Shown here: positions 27,117-36,235 of the stretch, piece after piece
How the letters are laid out: each line of letters begins with the position of its first letter
Position numbering within the stretch: the stretch's first letter is position 1
NCBI RefSeq assembly: GCF_007954355.1
Contig: NZ_VOLR01000021.1
Coordinates: forward strand, 1 to 64,000
DNA from: Colwellia hornerae
GTDB taxonomy: Bacteria; Pseudomonadota; Gammaproteobacteria; Enterobacterales; Alteromonadaceae
Length of the DNA: 64,000 nt
Reading direction: 5' to 3'
Program-made: the position numbers and the translations under genes
Notes under the pieces: model-generated
Seen by the model: the letters and a program-made list of their open reading frames with translations, nothing else
Told to the model about the DNA's origin: nothing
Databases searched by the model: none

Positions 27117-27686
27117 ATGAAAAAAAGCCTTATCTTCATCTGTTTCAATTTGCTACTTTCACTTAACAGTTATGCTAATACAGCCAATGATTATAGTATT
27201 TATCTTCATCAGGGCGCTAATGACAGCGATTATTACTCAAGTGTCGGTGTTGAAGTTATTCATCGTAAACGCAATAGTTATTTGGGTGTATCAGTAACCA
27301 GTTCGCTCGGCTATGCCCGTGTTACCGATACGATGAATGATCAGCATAGTTTTATTGCTTGGGAAGGAGGCATGAAAGTAGGTTACTTCGCTGATTTTAG
27401 TCTTTATGCAGAATTTGGTGTTGATCTGCTTGAACTTGCCTTTTTTGATAGAGATGACGATGAGTATTCGCATAACAACAAACGCTATAGCAGCGATTTT
27501 GAAAATGATAACTTCGACCATAGATACTCAAACAATAATATTGACGGCTATATCGGTATCGGTAGTTCATTGATGATTGGACAACTAAAGGTGACCGGAT
27601 TTGTTCGTTTACGTGAAATAAGTGGTTATAACTGGCGAGCAAAAAACCATGCCTTTAGCGGAATTGAGTTAGCGGTAGTTTTTTAA
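27117..27686 (+). CDS. Uncharacterised secreted or outer-membrane protein
   Basis: I do not recognise the family. The 189-residue product has a clear signal peptide (KKSLIFICFNLLLSLNSYAN). The mature part is rich in Tyr, Gly, Asp and Asn with short alternating strands, and it ends in a hydrophobic segment closing in Phe (GIELAVVF). This suggests a small outer-membrane barrel. A low-complexity acidic stretch (FFDRDDDEYSHNNKRYS, about residues 106-122) probably forms a loop. It stands alone between the transporter operon and the dUTPase gene. Confidence 0.6.
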   Translation: MKKSLIFICFNLLLSLNSYANTANDYSIYLHQGANDSDYYSSVGVEVIHRKRNSYLGVSVTSSLGYARVTDTMNDQHSFIAWEGGMKVGYFADFSLYAEFGVDLLELAFFDRDDDEYSHNNKRYSSDFENDNFDHRYSNNNIDGYIGIGSSLMIGQLKVTGFVRLREISGYNWRAKNHAFSGIELAVVF

Positions 27687-27770
27687 TTAAATTACCATCG
27701 TTTGTTTGCTTGTTTCTTTCCTCTACGGCAAAATAGTCGCAATAGATATTTACAAATAATAGAGAAAAAA

Positions 27771-28400
27771 ATGAGCGCAAATTCAGCAGCACAAAATCAA
27801 ATAAAACAAATGCTAACCATGCAAGACGCGATGAATACTCGTGTTAGTGATACCTGGCAAGAAAATGGTTATGAGTGGTATCGCGCCATTTGGGTTGAGT
27901 GTGCTGAAATGTTAGACCATCACGGCTGGAAATGGTGGAAACATCAAGCAATAGATATTGCGCAAGTACAACTAGAATTGGTTGATATATTTCATTTTGG
28001 TTTAAGCTTACGTTTAATGACTGGCGAAACCGTGGCAAGTATTACTGACACGCTAGCAGCAGAGCTCTCTGAAAGCTCAGGTGAAAAAGATTTTAAAATC
28101 GCCCTTGAAAACTTAGCCTCAGCGGCAGTTACTAACAAAAGTTTTGATGCTATTGCCTTAGCCGACTGTATGCGTTTGATGAATATGGACCTTGATGAAT
28201 TATTTCGTCAATATGTTGGCAAGAACACCTTGAATTTTTTCCGCCAAGACCACGGTTATAAAGAAGGGACATACATAAAAGTTTGGCATGGCGAAGAAGA
28301 CAACGAAGTATTAGCGAATTTAGTTAATACCTTAGATGCCAGTGCCAGCGATTTTCAGCAACAACTTTATGCCGCACTTGAAGCAAAATATCCAGCATAA
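27771..28400 (+). CDS. Dimeric dUTP diphosphatase (MazG-like all-alpha fold)
   Basis: This enzyme hydrolyses dUTP to dUMP, protecting DNA from uracil and feeding dTMP synthesis. The 209-residue product has the all-alpha dUTPase signatures WYRAIWVECAEMLDHHGWKW (metal-binding Glu residues) and VQLELVDIFHFGL. It belongs to the dimeric class rather than the trimeric Dut class. I place the start at the ATG 27771 after AGAGAAAAAA. The frame is open upstream to 27702, but that extension has no family resemblance. Confidence 0.88.
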   Translation: MSANSAAQNQIKQMLTMQDAMNTRVSDTWQENGYEWYRAIWVECAEMLDHHGWKWWKHQAIDIAQVQLELVDIFHFGLSLRLMTGETVASITDTLAAELSESSGEKDFKIALENLASAAVTNKSFDAIALADCMRLMNMDLDELFRQYVGKNTLNFFRQDHGYKEGTYIKVWHGEEDNEVLANLVNTLDASASDFQQQLYAALEAKYPA

Positions 28401-28419
28401 TTATTAGCTCAACATATAA

Positions 28420-28456
28420 TAAAGACTCTGCATAAATATTAACGAGAGTCTTTTTA
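28420..28456 (+). terminator. Rho-independent terminator after the dUTPase gene
   Basis: The stem AAAGACTCT/AGAGTCTTT (28421-28429 with 28445-28453) is followed by TTTTT, about 20 bases after the stop codon. Confidence 0.75.
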
Positions 28457-28634
28457 TCCCCCTCCCCTTTTCGCCATGATGAAACAGTCCATTTTCCTTA
28501 AAACATATCGCATAAATTCTGCCTACTCAATTGATATTAAAACAATCTAGCGAAATTATAATCTATGGCACAAATTCTGCTTAACCAACTGTTATCAAGA
28601 ATACCGTCAAGAATTTGAACCGCCGGAGCAGTGT

Positions 28635-29309
28635 ATGGAATTAATTCTCTTTGCCATGATCAGCCTAATTGTTATTGTCGCTTTGTTAGCTAGCCGCTTA
28701 AACGACAATAGTTTTCCTTTTCCATTTGATAAAAAGCAAAGTCTTTTTACACCAGCAGAGAAGAATTTTCAGAATTTGCTCGAACAAGCCCTTGGTGGTA
28801 AATATCGTATTATTAATCGAGTAAAACTTGCTGACATTGTTACTATTCGTCATGGTGTGTCGAACAGAGCCAGCCAAACAGCCTCGGCGAATGCCGAAAG
28901 TAAATACTTAGACTTTGCTATTTGTGATCGTGAGAGTATGAAGCTATGTGGCGTAATTGATTTAGTTGATACCCAAGGCAAAGGCTATAAAATCAAAAAA
29001 GATTGGTTTGTCAGCGGCGCTTTAGAAGCATCTTCAATTCCTCATATTCGTATTAAAGTGAAAACTAATTATACCGTTGACGAGATCCGCGCTTGTATTT
29101 ACAGCCGACTTTTAGGTAATAGACCACCAGAGCCAAAAATTAAAGGAAAAATTATTCCTGCTCCAATGTTAAAGCCTCGCCCGAGTAGAAATAGAGAAGA
29201 AGTTGGCGCCTTATCTCCTATTGCCGCTCGCGCGCAATTAGGCTCATCAACAGGTAATGCGATGTCGCAACGTATTCCTGCACCACAAGTAGCCGCATTA
29301 CCTCATTAA
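28635..29309 (+). CDS. DUF2726-type protein with N-terminal membrane anchor
   Basis: The 224-residue product begins with one transmembrane segment (about 2-20) and then a domain of about 115 residues (FTPAEKNFQNLLEQALGGKY onward, with KYLDFAICDRESMKLCGVID) matching the DUF2726 pattern, a restriction-endonuclease-like fold of unknown role. The C-terminal 60 residues are Pro/Ala/Arg-rich and look disordered. No partner gene is evident. It could be a membrane-tethered nuclease-like protein, but no function has been shown. Confidence 0.72.
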   Translation: MELILFAMISLIVIVALLASRLNDNSFPFPFDKKQSLFTPAEKNFQNLLEQALGGKYRIINRVKLADIVTIRHGVSNRASQTASANAESKYLDFAICDRESMKLCGVIDLVDTQGKGYKIKKDWFVSGALEASSIPHIRIKVKTNYTVDEIRACIYSRLLGNRPPEPKIKGKIIPAPMLKPRPSRNREEVGALSPIAARAQLGSSTGNAMSQRIPAPQVAALPH

Positions 29310-29336
29310 ACGCTAAAATTAACCTGTTATTAAAAT

Positions 29337-29369
29337 AAAAAGTCAGTGATGTAAATCGCTGACTTTTTT
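29337..29369 (+). terminator. Rho-independent terminator after the DUF2726 gene
   Basis: The stem AAAAAGTCAG/CTGACTTTTT with a T-run lies 28 bases after the stop codon. Confidence 0.75.
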
Positions 29370-29410
29370 GTTTTACCTTCAATTTACATCATAGTGTATA
29401 AAAGTATTCA

Positions 29411-29583
29411 TGCCATAAAGGCAGGATGCCTAAGAAAGGTCATCCTGAACATATACGCTCTTTGCCATCGACGTGCAGGGACGCACTAATGCCATGAAGG
29501 CAGGATGCCTAAGAATGGTCATCCTGAACATATACGCTCTTTGCCATCCATGGCACCGCGTTATACCGTTCATCCTGAACATA
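29411..29583. repeat. REP-like repeats: two 59-bp copies plus a partial third
   Basis: Two nearly identical 59-bp copies (29411-29469 and 29490-29548) differ at two positions and are 79 bp apart. Each contains the inverted repeat CAGGAT-N14-ATCCTG. A third TCATCCTGAACATA fragment follows at 29570-29583. The short palindromic form and intergenic position fit REP/BIME-type elements. Together with the terminator before them and the leader of the next gene, they account for the whole 29310-29653 gap. Confidence 0.75.
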
Positions 29584-29653
29584 AATGTACGACATTGGCG
29601 GATCTTCACGTTATAATTGTTTTATTAGAGGTAATCAACGAATTGGAAATAAA

Positions 29654-30364
29654 ATGAAAGCAGGAATAATTGGCGCAATGGAGCCAGAAGTTGCTATTTT
29701 AAAAGCAAAATTAACCCATGCAGAAACAACCGAACATGCAGGTTATACCTTTTATCAAGGGCAACTCAACGGCAGTGATGTCGTTATTGTTCAATCGGGT
29801 ATTGGTAAGGTAGCCGCGGCATTAGCAACTGCGATTTTAATTGATAAGTTTCAGCCTGATTTTATTGTTAATACTGGCTCTGCCGGCGGCTTTGAACAAT
29901 CATTAAAAGTGGGCGATATTGTCATTAGTTCTGAAGTTCGCTATCACGATGTTGATGTAACCGCGTTTGGTTATGAAATGGGTCAATTACCGGGTAATCC
30001 GGCTGCTTATATTCCTCACCCTACGCTCGTTAAGGCTGCACAAGCAGGTGTTGCGGAGTTAGAAAACATTCAGACATTACTGGGTTTAATCACCACAGGT
30101 GATACCTTTATGACCGCCGATGATGACATTGCTAAAGCACGTGCAAACTTTCCAACCATGGCGGCAGTTGAAATGGAAGGTGCCGCAATCGCTCATACTT
30201 GTCATCAATTTAAGATACCTTTTGTGGTTATTCGGTCTATGTCTGATATAGCAGGTAAAGAGTCTCCTACCTCCTTTGAAGCCTATTTAGAAACAGCCTC
30301 GGTTAATTCATCTCAGCTAGTTGAGAATATGTTGAACGCATTGCAGGGTAAAAAGTTAACTTAA
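29654..30364 (+). CDS. mtnN: 5'-methylthioadenosine/S-adenosylhomocysteine nucleosidase
   Basis: MtnN (Pfs) cleaves adenine from MTA and SAH, recycling by-products of SAM use and feeding AI-2 formation if LuxS is present. The 236-residue product begins MKAGIIGAMEPEVAILKAKL and carries the ribose-binding MEMEGAAIAH and the catalytic aspartate in RSMSDIAGKES. The family N-terminus sets the start at the ATG 29654. The open frame reaches back to 29585 through REP-like sequence and should not be used. Confidence 0.96.
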   Translation: MKAGIIGAMEPEVAILKAKLTHAETTEHAGYTFYQGQLNGSDVVIVQSGIGKVAAALATAILIDKFQPDFIVNTGSAGGFEQSLKVGDIVISSEVRYHDVDVTAFGYEMGQLPGNPAAYIPHPTLVKAAQAGVAELENIQTLLGLITTGDTFMTADDDIAKARANFPTMAAVEMEGAAIAHTCHQFKIPFVVIRSMSDIAGKESPTSFEAYLETASVNSSQLVENMLNALQGKKLT

Positions 30365-30540
30365 TCCTCAAGTTCAAAGAACACCATCTCCATTAAGTTT
30401 GTGGTCTTGCTCGCACAGGAAAAATAAATCAAAGCAAGGCATCGATTAACTAATCGCTGCTCTTGGCCTTGAGAGCAACGCAGGTTTGGAGTATTTTGAA
30501 CCACACAATTGAGCAATAATTTAAGGGAATTGGTATAAAT

Positions 30541-31524
30541 ATGACTGCTAATAATCTGCCAAATTTAATGGAAATCAGCCCTTTCGCCTATTCTGTTGTG
30601 ATGCTTTATAGTGTTATTTTGATTAAGGTTTTTACTGGCTATTTGGCGAGTCATGAGCCTTTACAATTTTTTCGTTTATTTTGTGATCAGCTCGCCAAAA
30701 AAGTAAATAAAAGTAAAAATACTGACCGTCAGCGTTTTATTTCTGGCTTAATTGCTATTTTAGTTAGCCTAACGCCTTTAGTGATTATTCTTTGGTTATT
30801 TGAAGCTTTTGTTGAAGCCACTTGGCTTTGGCAGGGATTTTTACTTTATCTTGCTTTAGGATCTCTGCAACTAGGGAAAACAAGTAAAGAGATTGCCAAG
30901 TTAATTGTCGCCAACAAAAATTTCGAAGCTAAACAGTTATTAAATCCCTGGCTGTTGCGTAATACCGATCAGCTTTCGTCTTTAGGCTTAGCAAAGAGCT
31001 GTATTGAAATGTTATTGCTTCGAGCGGTGCAAAATTTATTCACCATTAGCTTGATATTTTTACTTTTCGGTCCACTTACTGCTTTAGTTTGTCGACTGCT
31101 CATTGAGATGCATTACAGCTGGAATAACAAACAAAAGAGTTTTCAGCCTTTTGGCGACAGTATTGCTTTTATCGTCAACATTATACAATGGCTGCCTAGC
31201 CGTATATTTTCATTAATCCTGCTATTTGGTTGTATTGGCAAAAATTTCGTTTTGTTTTATCGGTTAAATCGCCACTACTTTTTTCAATTAAATAATAGCT
31301 ATGTGCTCAATTTATTTGCCTTGTCATTAGAGGTTAAACTTGGCGGCGTAGCTATGTATCAAAATATAAAATTACGTAAAGCAAGTTACAACGATCACGG
31401 CAGGCAGCCTCAAGCTACTGATATTATTCATGCCAGTAAACGTATTAGCCAAGTGTTCTATTTTTGTTTTCTATTTTTAGCACTGCTGACTTTATTCATT
31501 TACTCATTCAATATCAATAGGTAA
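30541..31524 (+). CDS. CbiB/CobD-like membrane protein
   Basis: The 327-residue product has about five hydrophobic segments (around 15-33, 68-88, 90-110, 160-185 and 300-325) and resembles the cobalamin-biosynthesis CbiB/CobD family, which joins aminopropanol to the corrin ring. In Vibrio and Shewanella a related gene lies directly after mtnN and before btuF and the TRIC gene. Here mtnN precedes it and the TRIC gene follows by five bases, with no btuF. No other cobalamin genes are in the window, so the true substrate is uncertain. Confidence 0.75.
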   Translation: MTANNLPNLMEISPFAYSVVMLYSVILIKVFTGYLASHEPLQFFRLFCDQLAKKVNKSKNTDRQRFISGLIAILVSLTPLVIILWLFEAFVEATWLWQGFLLYLALGSLQLGKTSKEIAKLIVANKNFEAKQLLNPWLLRNTDQLSSLGLAKSCIEMLLLRAVQNLFTISLIFLLFGPLTALVCRLLIEMHYSWNNKQKSFQPFGDSIAFIVNIIQWLPSRIFSLILLFGCIGKNFVLFYRLNRHYFFQLNNSYVLNLFALSLEVKLGGVAMYQNIKLRKASYNDHGRQPQATDIIHASKRISQVFYFCFLFLALLTLFIYSFNINR

Positions 31525-31529
31525 CACAT

Positions 31530-32159
31530 ATGTATGAACTACTTTACTGGTTAGATTTGTTTGGTATTGTTGTCTTTGCCCTTTCGGGTGCATTAATGGC
31601 TGGACGTTACAAACTTGACCCTTTTGGTGTTGTTGTTTTAGCTGCGGTGACGGCTATTGGCGGCGGAACCATCCGCGATATTACTTTAGATACGCCAGTC
31701 TTTTGGGTTGCCAATCCCATTTATCTTTATGTTATTTTATTGACTGCAGTGTTAACTATTATCATTATTCGCCGTCCTAAGCGCATTCCAAAACGCTTCT
31801 TGCTGATTGCTGATGCGTTTGGTTTAGCATTATTTGCTGTTTTAGGTACTGAAAAATCATTAGCTTTGGGGGCTCCTGTTTTTGTTGCAGTGGTAATGGG
31901 CACCATTACCGGCGTCGCTGGCGGAATGATCCGTGATGTAATATGTAATGTTATTCCAATGATCTTACAAAAAGAAATTTATGCTACCGCTGCAATATTA
32001 GGTGGCTCTTTATACGCTTTATTTCGATACTTGGCTTGGCCAGAAAATATCGCTATTATTTCTGCAATCATCGGCGCACTGACGCTAAGACTAGCCGCTA
32101 TTTATTGGCGAGTGTCATTACCCGCTTTTCATATCGCTGAAAAAGAAGAAAGTAAATAA
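31530..32159 (+). CDS. TRIC-type cation channel family protein (YadS-like)
   Basis: The 209-residue product has seven predicted membrane segments built as two inverted repeats, each with the family's glycine signature (AIGGGTIRDITLD near residue 45 and GVAGGMIRDVICN near 130). Prokaryotic TRIC proteins form trimeric monovalent-cation channels. The closing EKEESK tail is cytoplasmic-like. It is probably co-transcribed with the CbiB-like gene. Confidence 0.88.
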   Translation: MYELLYWLDLFGIVVFALSGALMAGRYKLDPFGVVVLAAVTAIGGGTIRDITLDTPVFWVANPIYLYVILLTAVLTIIIIRRPKRIPKRFLLIADAFGLALFAVLGTEKSLALGAPVFVAVVMGTITGVAGGMIRDVICNVIPMILQKEIYATAAILGGSLYALFRYLAWPENIAIISAIIGALTLRLAAIYWRVSLPAFHIAEKEESK

Positions 32160-32298
32160 TGGCCGCTTTGTGTTTTACAGATGTCGATAAGTTATTTGTT
32201 TCTGTTAGTTAATTAAGAGATAATAAAAGGCGAATATCTAACCGTTTAATGCTTTTATTAAGCGACTAAGCCATTATTGACACTCATCGAACTATTTT

Positions 32299-33285
32299 AT
32301 GACTGAAAAAGATCAAATTATCGAAAAGCTTTCTGACAAAATATTATTATTAACTCAAGAAAGTGTGATTATTAAAGGTGAGAATAAGAAATTAAATGAG
32401 TCTTTGTCCGCTGCTCTAGATAGAACGGGGTTATTTATCTGGGAACAACATATACCTTCCGGGCAACTGAAAATATTAGATCAAGCATTTGGCAGCATGT
32501 GTGGCTTTGAAACCAATGAAATTGAATCAACCGTATCCTCTTGGAAAAACAACTTACACCCGGATGATAAAGAAAAAGTTATCGCGGCACTTGAAGCACA
32601 TTTAGCGGGTATAACACCTTATTTTCATATGATTTACCGTATGAAGCACAAGACCGGTGATGATGTATGGGTATCTGATCGCGGCAGGGTTATTGAATTT
32701 GATGACAATAATAATCCTTTACGTATGACAGGTACACATATAGATATTACCCAAGAAAAACTTTATGAATTAGAATTAGCTCAATATGCTAATTTAGATC
32801 CACTCACTAATTTACTGAACAGAAAAGCACTGCAAAATAATTTTAAAGTTTACACCAACACCAGTAAATATAGTGGTGGTGGCTTATTTTTTATTGACTT
32901 AGACGACTTCAAATCAATAAATGATATTTATGGGCATAAAGTTGGCGATAAATTACTACTACATGTCACTAGCAATTTTGAAGCTTTAGCGCCAACAGAC
33001 GCGTTAATTGCCCGATTTGGTGATGATGAATTCGCTATTATTTGTAAAACAACCAATAAACTAGCCCTTGAATCACTAGCTCAGTCGATATTAACAACAT
33101 TAGCTCAACCCACTGAAATTGAAGGGATAAAAATATCAATTAATTTAAGTATTGGTATATGCGTTTTTGAAAAAAACGATAAAAACTTTGCCACTATCTA
33201 TGAGAGAGCAGACAAAGCCATGTATTCAGTGAAACGAAAAGGCAAAAATCATTATGCCTTTTGGGACGACTACAAAGAAAGTTAA
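32299..33285 (+). CDS. PAS-GGDEF protein, probable diguanylate cyclase
   Basis: The 328-residue soluble protein has an N-terminal coiled coil (about 1-35), a PAS/PAC sensor domain (about 40-155, closing DITQEKLYELELAQYA) and a GGDEF domain (about 160-325, starting LDPLTNLLNRKAL). The active-site loop reads FGDDEF, so the second glycine of GGDEF is aspartate. No RxxD inhibitory site precedes it. The FFIDLDDFKSIND metal site and YERADKAMYSVKRKGKN are intact. It could still make c-di-GMP or act as a degenerate GTP/c-di-GMP receptor. No transmembrane segment is present. Confidence 0.88.
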   Translation: MTEKDQIIEKLSDKILLLTQESVIIKGENKKLNESLSAALDRTGLFIWEQHIPSGQLKILDQAFGSMCGFETNEIESTVSSWKNNLHPDDKEKVIAALEAHLAGITPYFHMIYRMKHKTGDDVWVSDRGRVIEFDDNNNPLRMTGTHIDITQEKLYELELAQYANLDPLTNLLNRKALQNNFKVYTNTSKYSGGGLFFIDLDDFKSINDIYGHKVGDKLLLHVTSNFEALAPTDALIARFGDDEFAIICKTTNKLALESLAQSILTTLAQPTEIEGIKISINLSIGICVFEKNDKNFATIYERADKAMYSVKRKGKNHYAFWDDYKES

Positions 33286-33302
33286 ACGTCCAATGCCTTT
33301 AC

Positions 33303-33626
33303 TTAAGCCTCCATTCCCCAACCATCGTTATAGCCATTATATTTTGCAGCAAGTTGTTCGAGTTGTGCTTCTTGCGCGACAATAGCATCGTAACAAGGTA
33401 GCATTTTTACAGTGCAATCCAAGTCCCAAACATTAGGCGTTTCATCAGGATGAATGACTAATTCCATTTCAGGTGCATGCTCTGCTAAATAATCAGCCAT
33501 TGCTTGGGCTTGCTCTTTTTTTTCGAACAATTGAAAAAACACGACGGGATGAATAATAGACAAATCAATACCGGCATCTTGTATTTCAGCCAAAATTTGG
33601 CCTGTTTCATCATTTGGAAAGGTCAT
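33303..33626 (-). CDS. RraB-family (regulator of ribonuclease activity B) protein
   Basis: RraB proteins bind and inhibit RNase E. The 107-residue product starts MTFPNDETGQIL and ends with the family's NGYNDGWGMEA, and this N-terminus is the reason for choosing the ATG at 33626. The frame stays open to a GTG at 33686, which lacks a ribosome binding site. The protein is acidic, as usual for the family. It converges with the diguanylate cyclase gene, with only 17 bases between them. It differs enough from E. coli RraB that the RNase E role is inferred. Confidence 0.8.
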   Translation of the reverse strand: MTFPNDETGQILAEIQDAGIDLSIIHPVVFFQLFEKKEQAQAMADYLAEHAPEMELVIHPDETPNVWDLDCTVKMLPCYDAIVAQEAQLEQLAAKYNGYNDGWGMEA

Positions 33627-33693
33627 AAAAGTTATTATCTCGGTAAAAAGTGCCTTATTATAAACCGCTACTTTCTTCAACTCCACAGGAGAG

Positions 33694-34179
33694 TTAATTA
33701 TTAATGTTGGAGTAGGTACATAAATTATGCTGACAGCTCAATTGACTATTGTTGGGATAGCGAGGACATTTTATAACTGAGTTCACTTCCTCTGCAGTTT
33801 TCGCTAATAAAGAAGCGCCAATGGTATTAATAGCGAAGGCACATGCTAACTCTCCAAAGCTAATGTTAACAAGCACACATTGTTTTTTTGAGGAGCAGGT
33901 TAAATTTTCTAGCAATATTTTTTGTTTTACCGAGGGTAAGGGTTTACTTGTTAATGTGTTCGTCTTAGCTGCGACTTTAACAAGAGAAGTTTCAATAATG
34001 GTGTTAAGTCTGTACTTATTTCTTTTTTCTTTGCTTTTTTGAGCAGCCCTTTCTTGATCAAGCTGCTGTTTTAAATGGGTTGTTGCTATTTCATGCTCTT
34101 TTAATAAATACCCTAAGCCTAATAAAATAGTAATAAAAACGACTACCGCTATCAATGTTATCGTTAACCACTTAAGCAT
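33694..34179 (-). CDS. Uncharacterised single-pass membrane protein
   Basis: No family is recognised. The 161-residue product has one N-terminal membrane segment (about 4-27), then a lysine/glutamine-rich coiled-coil stretch (about 28-60) and a C-terminal half with six cysteines (for example LTCSSKKQCVLV and LSCQHNLCTY), which suggests disulfides outside the cytoplasm. Its start overlaps the end of the upstream lipoprotein gene by eight bases, so the two are probably co-expressed. Confidence 0.6.
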   Translation of the reverse strand: MLKWLTITLIAVVVFITILLGLGYLLKEHEIATTHLKQQLDQERAAQKSKEKRNKYRLNTIIETSLVKVAAKTNTLTSKPLPSVKQKILLENLTCSSKKQCVLVNISFGELACAFAINTIGASLLAKTAEEVNSVIKCPRYPNNSQLSCQHNLCTYSNINN

Positions 34180-34783
34180 TGTTTGTTTTACTTACATCAC
34201 GAGAATGAGGATATTTATCTATCATGGCATCAATAGCCTGATAAATTTTCACTTGCACCTCTCTACTGTTATCGGTTTTAGCATTAATTTTCAAAGGGTA
34301 AACACTTCGCCAAACTGAACGCTTTTGTTCAGGGTCTATAACATCAATAATTAAACTTCCCGGTATGGTTTGCCATTGTTTTTTGTCAGCTTGCGCTTCA
34401 CCGCCACGCAAACAAAGCGAACAATAAAGTACCCCTTTATTATAGGTTAATAATTCCTTAGCGTTCTCATTAACAAGGTGATAGGTAATCACGATATCAG
34501 CATCATCTAGCGTATTATAAATAAAACCATTCTTATCTAATACTTGCTCTATGGCTAATTCAATACTGTTACGCGTGGTATAACTAATATTTTGAAACTG
34601 GCCAAAGTCAGAGTTACGCTTATAAAAAGCGTAGCTGCTTACCTTTGAAAAATTAAAGTTGGTTTGATATTTTGAAATGGCCGGTTGATATGAGGTACAA
34701 CCTGAGAGCATTAGTGCTGAAAAGCATAGCAAGGTTATTAAAAAAATAAGCTGAGAAGATACTGGTTGGCTATTTTTAATCAA
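34172..34783 (-). CDS. DUF4136-type lipoprotein
   Basis: The 203-residue product has a lipoprotein signal sequence with lipobox ALMLSGC (cysteine near residue 29). The mature part (FNFSKVSSYAFYKRNSDFGQ, then DIVITYHLVNENAKELLTYN) follows the DUF4136 pattern of envelope proteins of unknown role. It is the first gene of a two-gene unit with the small membrane protein that overlaps its 3' end. Confidence 0.72.
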   Translation of the reverse strand: MIKNSQPVSSQLIFLITLLCFSALMLSGCTSYQPAISKYQTNFNFSKVSSYAFYKRNSDFGQFQNISYTTRNSIELAIEQVLDKNGFIYNTLDDADIVITYHLVNENAKELLTYNKGVLYCSLCLRGGEAQADKKQWQTIPGSLIIDVIDPEQKRSVWRSVYPLKINAKTDNSREVQVKIYQAIDAMIDKYPHSRDVSKTNNA

Positions 34784-34895
34784 GAATAAAAGGCATAGAT
34801 AATGAAAATAATAACTTTAGCCTACCCTGCTGAAAAAAAATTACAACTATTTGCGCGAGTAATAAAATGACAGCAGAGGGTTTTTTGTAAATAAC

Positions 34896-35417
34896 TTACA
34901 TCAACACAGATAAATCAACTTGGGTAAAATCAATGACTTTTCCACCGAATTCAGCAGCGAAGGCTTGCGCATCTTTTTGTTTACTAAAGCTTGCCAGTGT
35001 TTTACCCATGGCTCCAGTTTTAATTGAGCCAGCAACGAACCATGCGCTGTGGGCATCAATAAAGTATTGATCTTTTGGTGTTTCCCACGGTGACTTGCTC
35101 ATATCGTGCACTAACATAGTGGTAACATTTCGCTTATTCTCTGGGTCTAAGTAAAAACTAAACATATCACGGGTCGAGCAAAACTTTTTCACGCTATTGC
35201 CTTCAGCTTGAGTAAGACCCTTTCTAAATAATTCCCCTTTAGGACCACTAAAGTTTGAAATTAACATACCGCATAAATGGCATTCATCAGCAGACTCTAT
35301 TGCCACCGCGTCATGTAACGATTGGACGACCTCGTCATTTTTAGAACACGCAGACAGTAGTACAGCCAACAATAAGGTCATCAATAAAACGAGTAAATTA
35401 GGTTTAAAAGTATTCAT
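34896..35417 (-). CDS. nosL: NosL, copper chaperone lipoprotein for nitrous oxide reductase
   Basis: NosL is an outer-membrane lipoprotein that delivers Cu(I) to NosD/NosZ. The 173-residue product has a lipobox (LLLAVLLSAC) and the copper-binding CHLCGM motif. I place the start at the ATG 35417, which forms a TAATG overlap with the stop of nosY. The open frame continues back to 35474 inside nosY and is not used. It is the last gene of nosRZDFYL. Confidence 0.94.
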   Translation of the reverse strand: MNTFKPNLLVLLMTLLLAVLLSACSKNDEVVQSLHDAVAIESADECHLCGMLISNFSGPKGELFRKGLTQAEGNSVKKFCSTRDMFSFYLDPENKRNVTTMLVHDMSKSPWETPKDQYFIDAHSAWFVAGSIKTGAMGKTLASFSKQKDAQAFAAEFGGKVIDFTQVDLSVLM

Positions 35418-36235
35418 TAGAGTGTTTTTTTCCTGAAAATAAAAATGGCAATAACGATAGGTACAATGACCCATGCGAGTAAAATACTAAACAATTGCCC
35501 TTGCGACAAACTCGACTTTATAGCAATCGCTAAAGCGCCATTAACATCGCCACTATCTAAACCGGCAAGATTAACCAGTCTAAATATATCGGCTGGGTTT
35601 AGCATCATTAATTGGGTGAGTCCCTGCTGGCTAATGCCTTGTTCGACACCGACCAATAACGCCAGCAGCGCCAGATCAAAAACTAACGCAAAGAAAAACC
35701 AAGTGATTAAAGCAAAACCCGCTGCTTTTGATTTTTCACTTACCGATAAACTGATCAAATAAGCGATGGCGGTAAAACTTAAACCTAACAAAACAGCACT
35801 ACCAATAAAGGTAGCAAAGACATTAAAAACCGCACTGTCGTTTAGTTGATAATATAAAATTAGCGCAGACGAGCCAAACCCCAAAAGAGTTGCAAGAGCA
35901 ATAATACCACCTTGTCCTAGAAACTTACCTAATAACAGTTGGCTTTTACTTAAGGGATAAGTCAACAGCAATAACAAGGTACCGCTTTCTTGTTCACCAA
36001 CAAAGCTGTCGTAACTGAGCAGCAATGCTATTAATGGAATAAGAAAAACCGCTAAACTGGCCAGACTCGCTATCGTTGTTGATAAAGAGGTTACGCCTAC
36101 GGTCCCTGACGCTGCAGCACCAAAATAGGTTAAACCAATAGACAAAATAGCAAAAATAACGGTAATTGACACTAGCCAACGGTTACGTAAACCATCATGA
36201 AATTCTTTGTTGGCAACGGCTAATATTTGTTTCAT
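35417..36235 (-). CDS. nosY: NosY, ABC transporter permease for NosZ maturation
   Basis: The 272-residue inner-membrane protein has six predicted helices and the EQESGTLLLLLTYPLSKSQL segment typical of ABC-2 type permeases. With the NosF ATPase and periplasmic NosD it forms the NosDFY complex that supports assembly of the copper-sulfide centre of nitrous oxide reductase. It overlaps nosF and nosL at TAATG junctions. Confidence 0.95.
   Translation of the reverse strand: MKQILAVANKEFHDGLRNRWLVSITVIFAILSIGLTYFGAAASGTVGVTSLSTTIASLASLAVFLIPLIALLLSYDSFVGEQESGTLLLLLTYPLSKSQLLLGKFLGQGGIIALATLLGFGSSALILYYQLNDSAVFNVFATFIGSAVLLGLSFTAIAYLISLSVSEKSKAAGFALITWFFFALVFDLALLALLVGVEQGISQQGLTQLMMLNPADIFRLVNLAGLDSGDVNGALAIAIKSSLSQGQLFSILLAWVIVPIVIAIFIFRKKTL

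Noticed and set aside
30365..30540. Cobalamin riboswitch ahead of the CbiB-like gene
   Set aside because: The 176-bp spacer shows no B12-box-like conserved element or clear multi-stem structure by eye.
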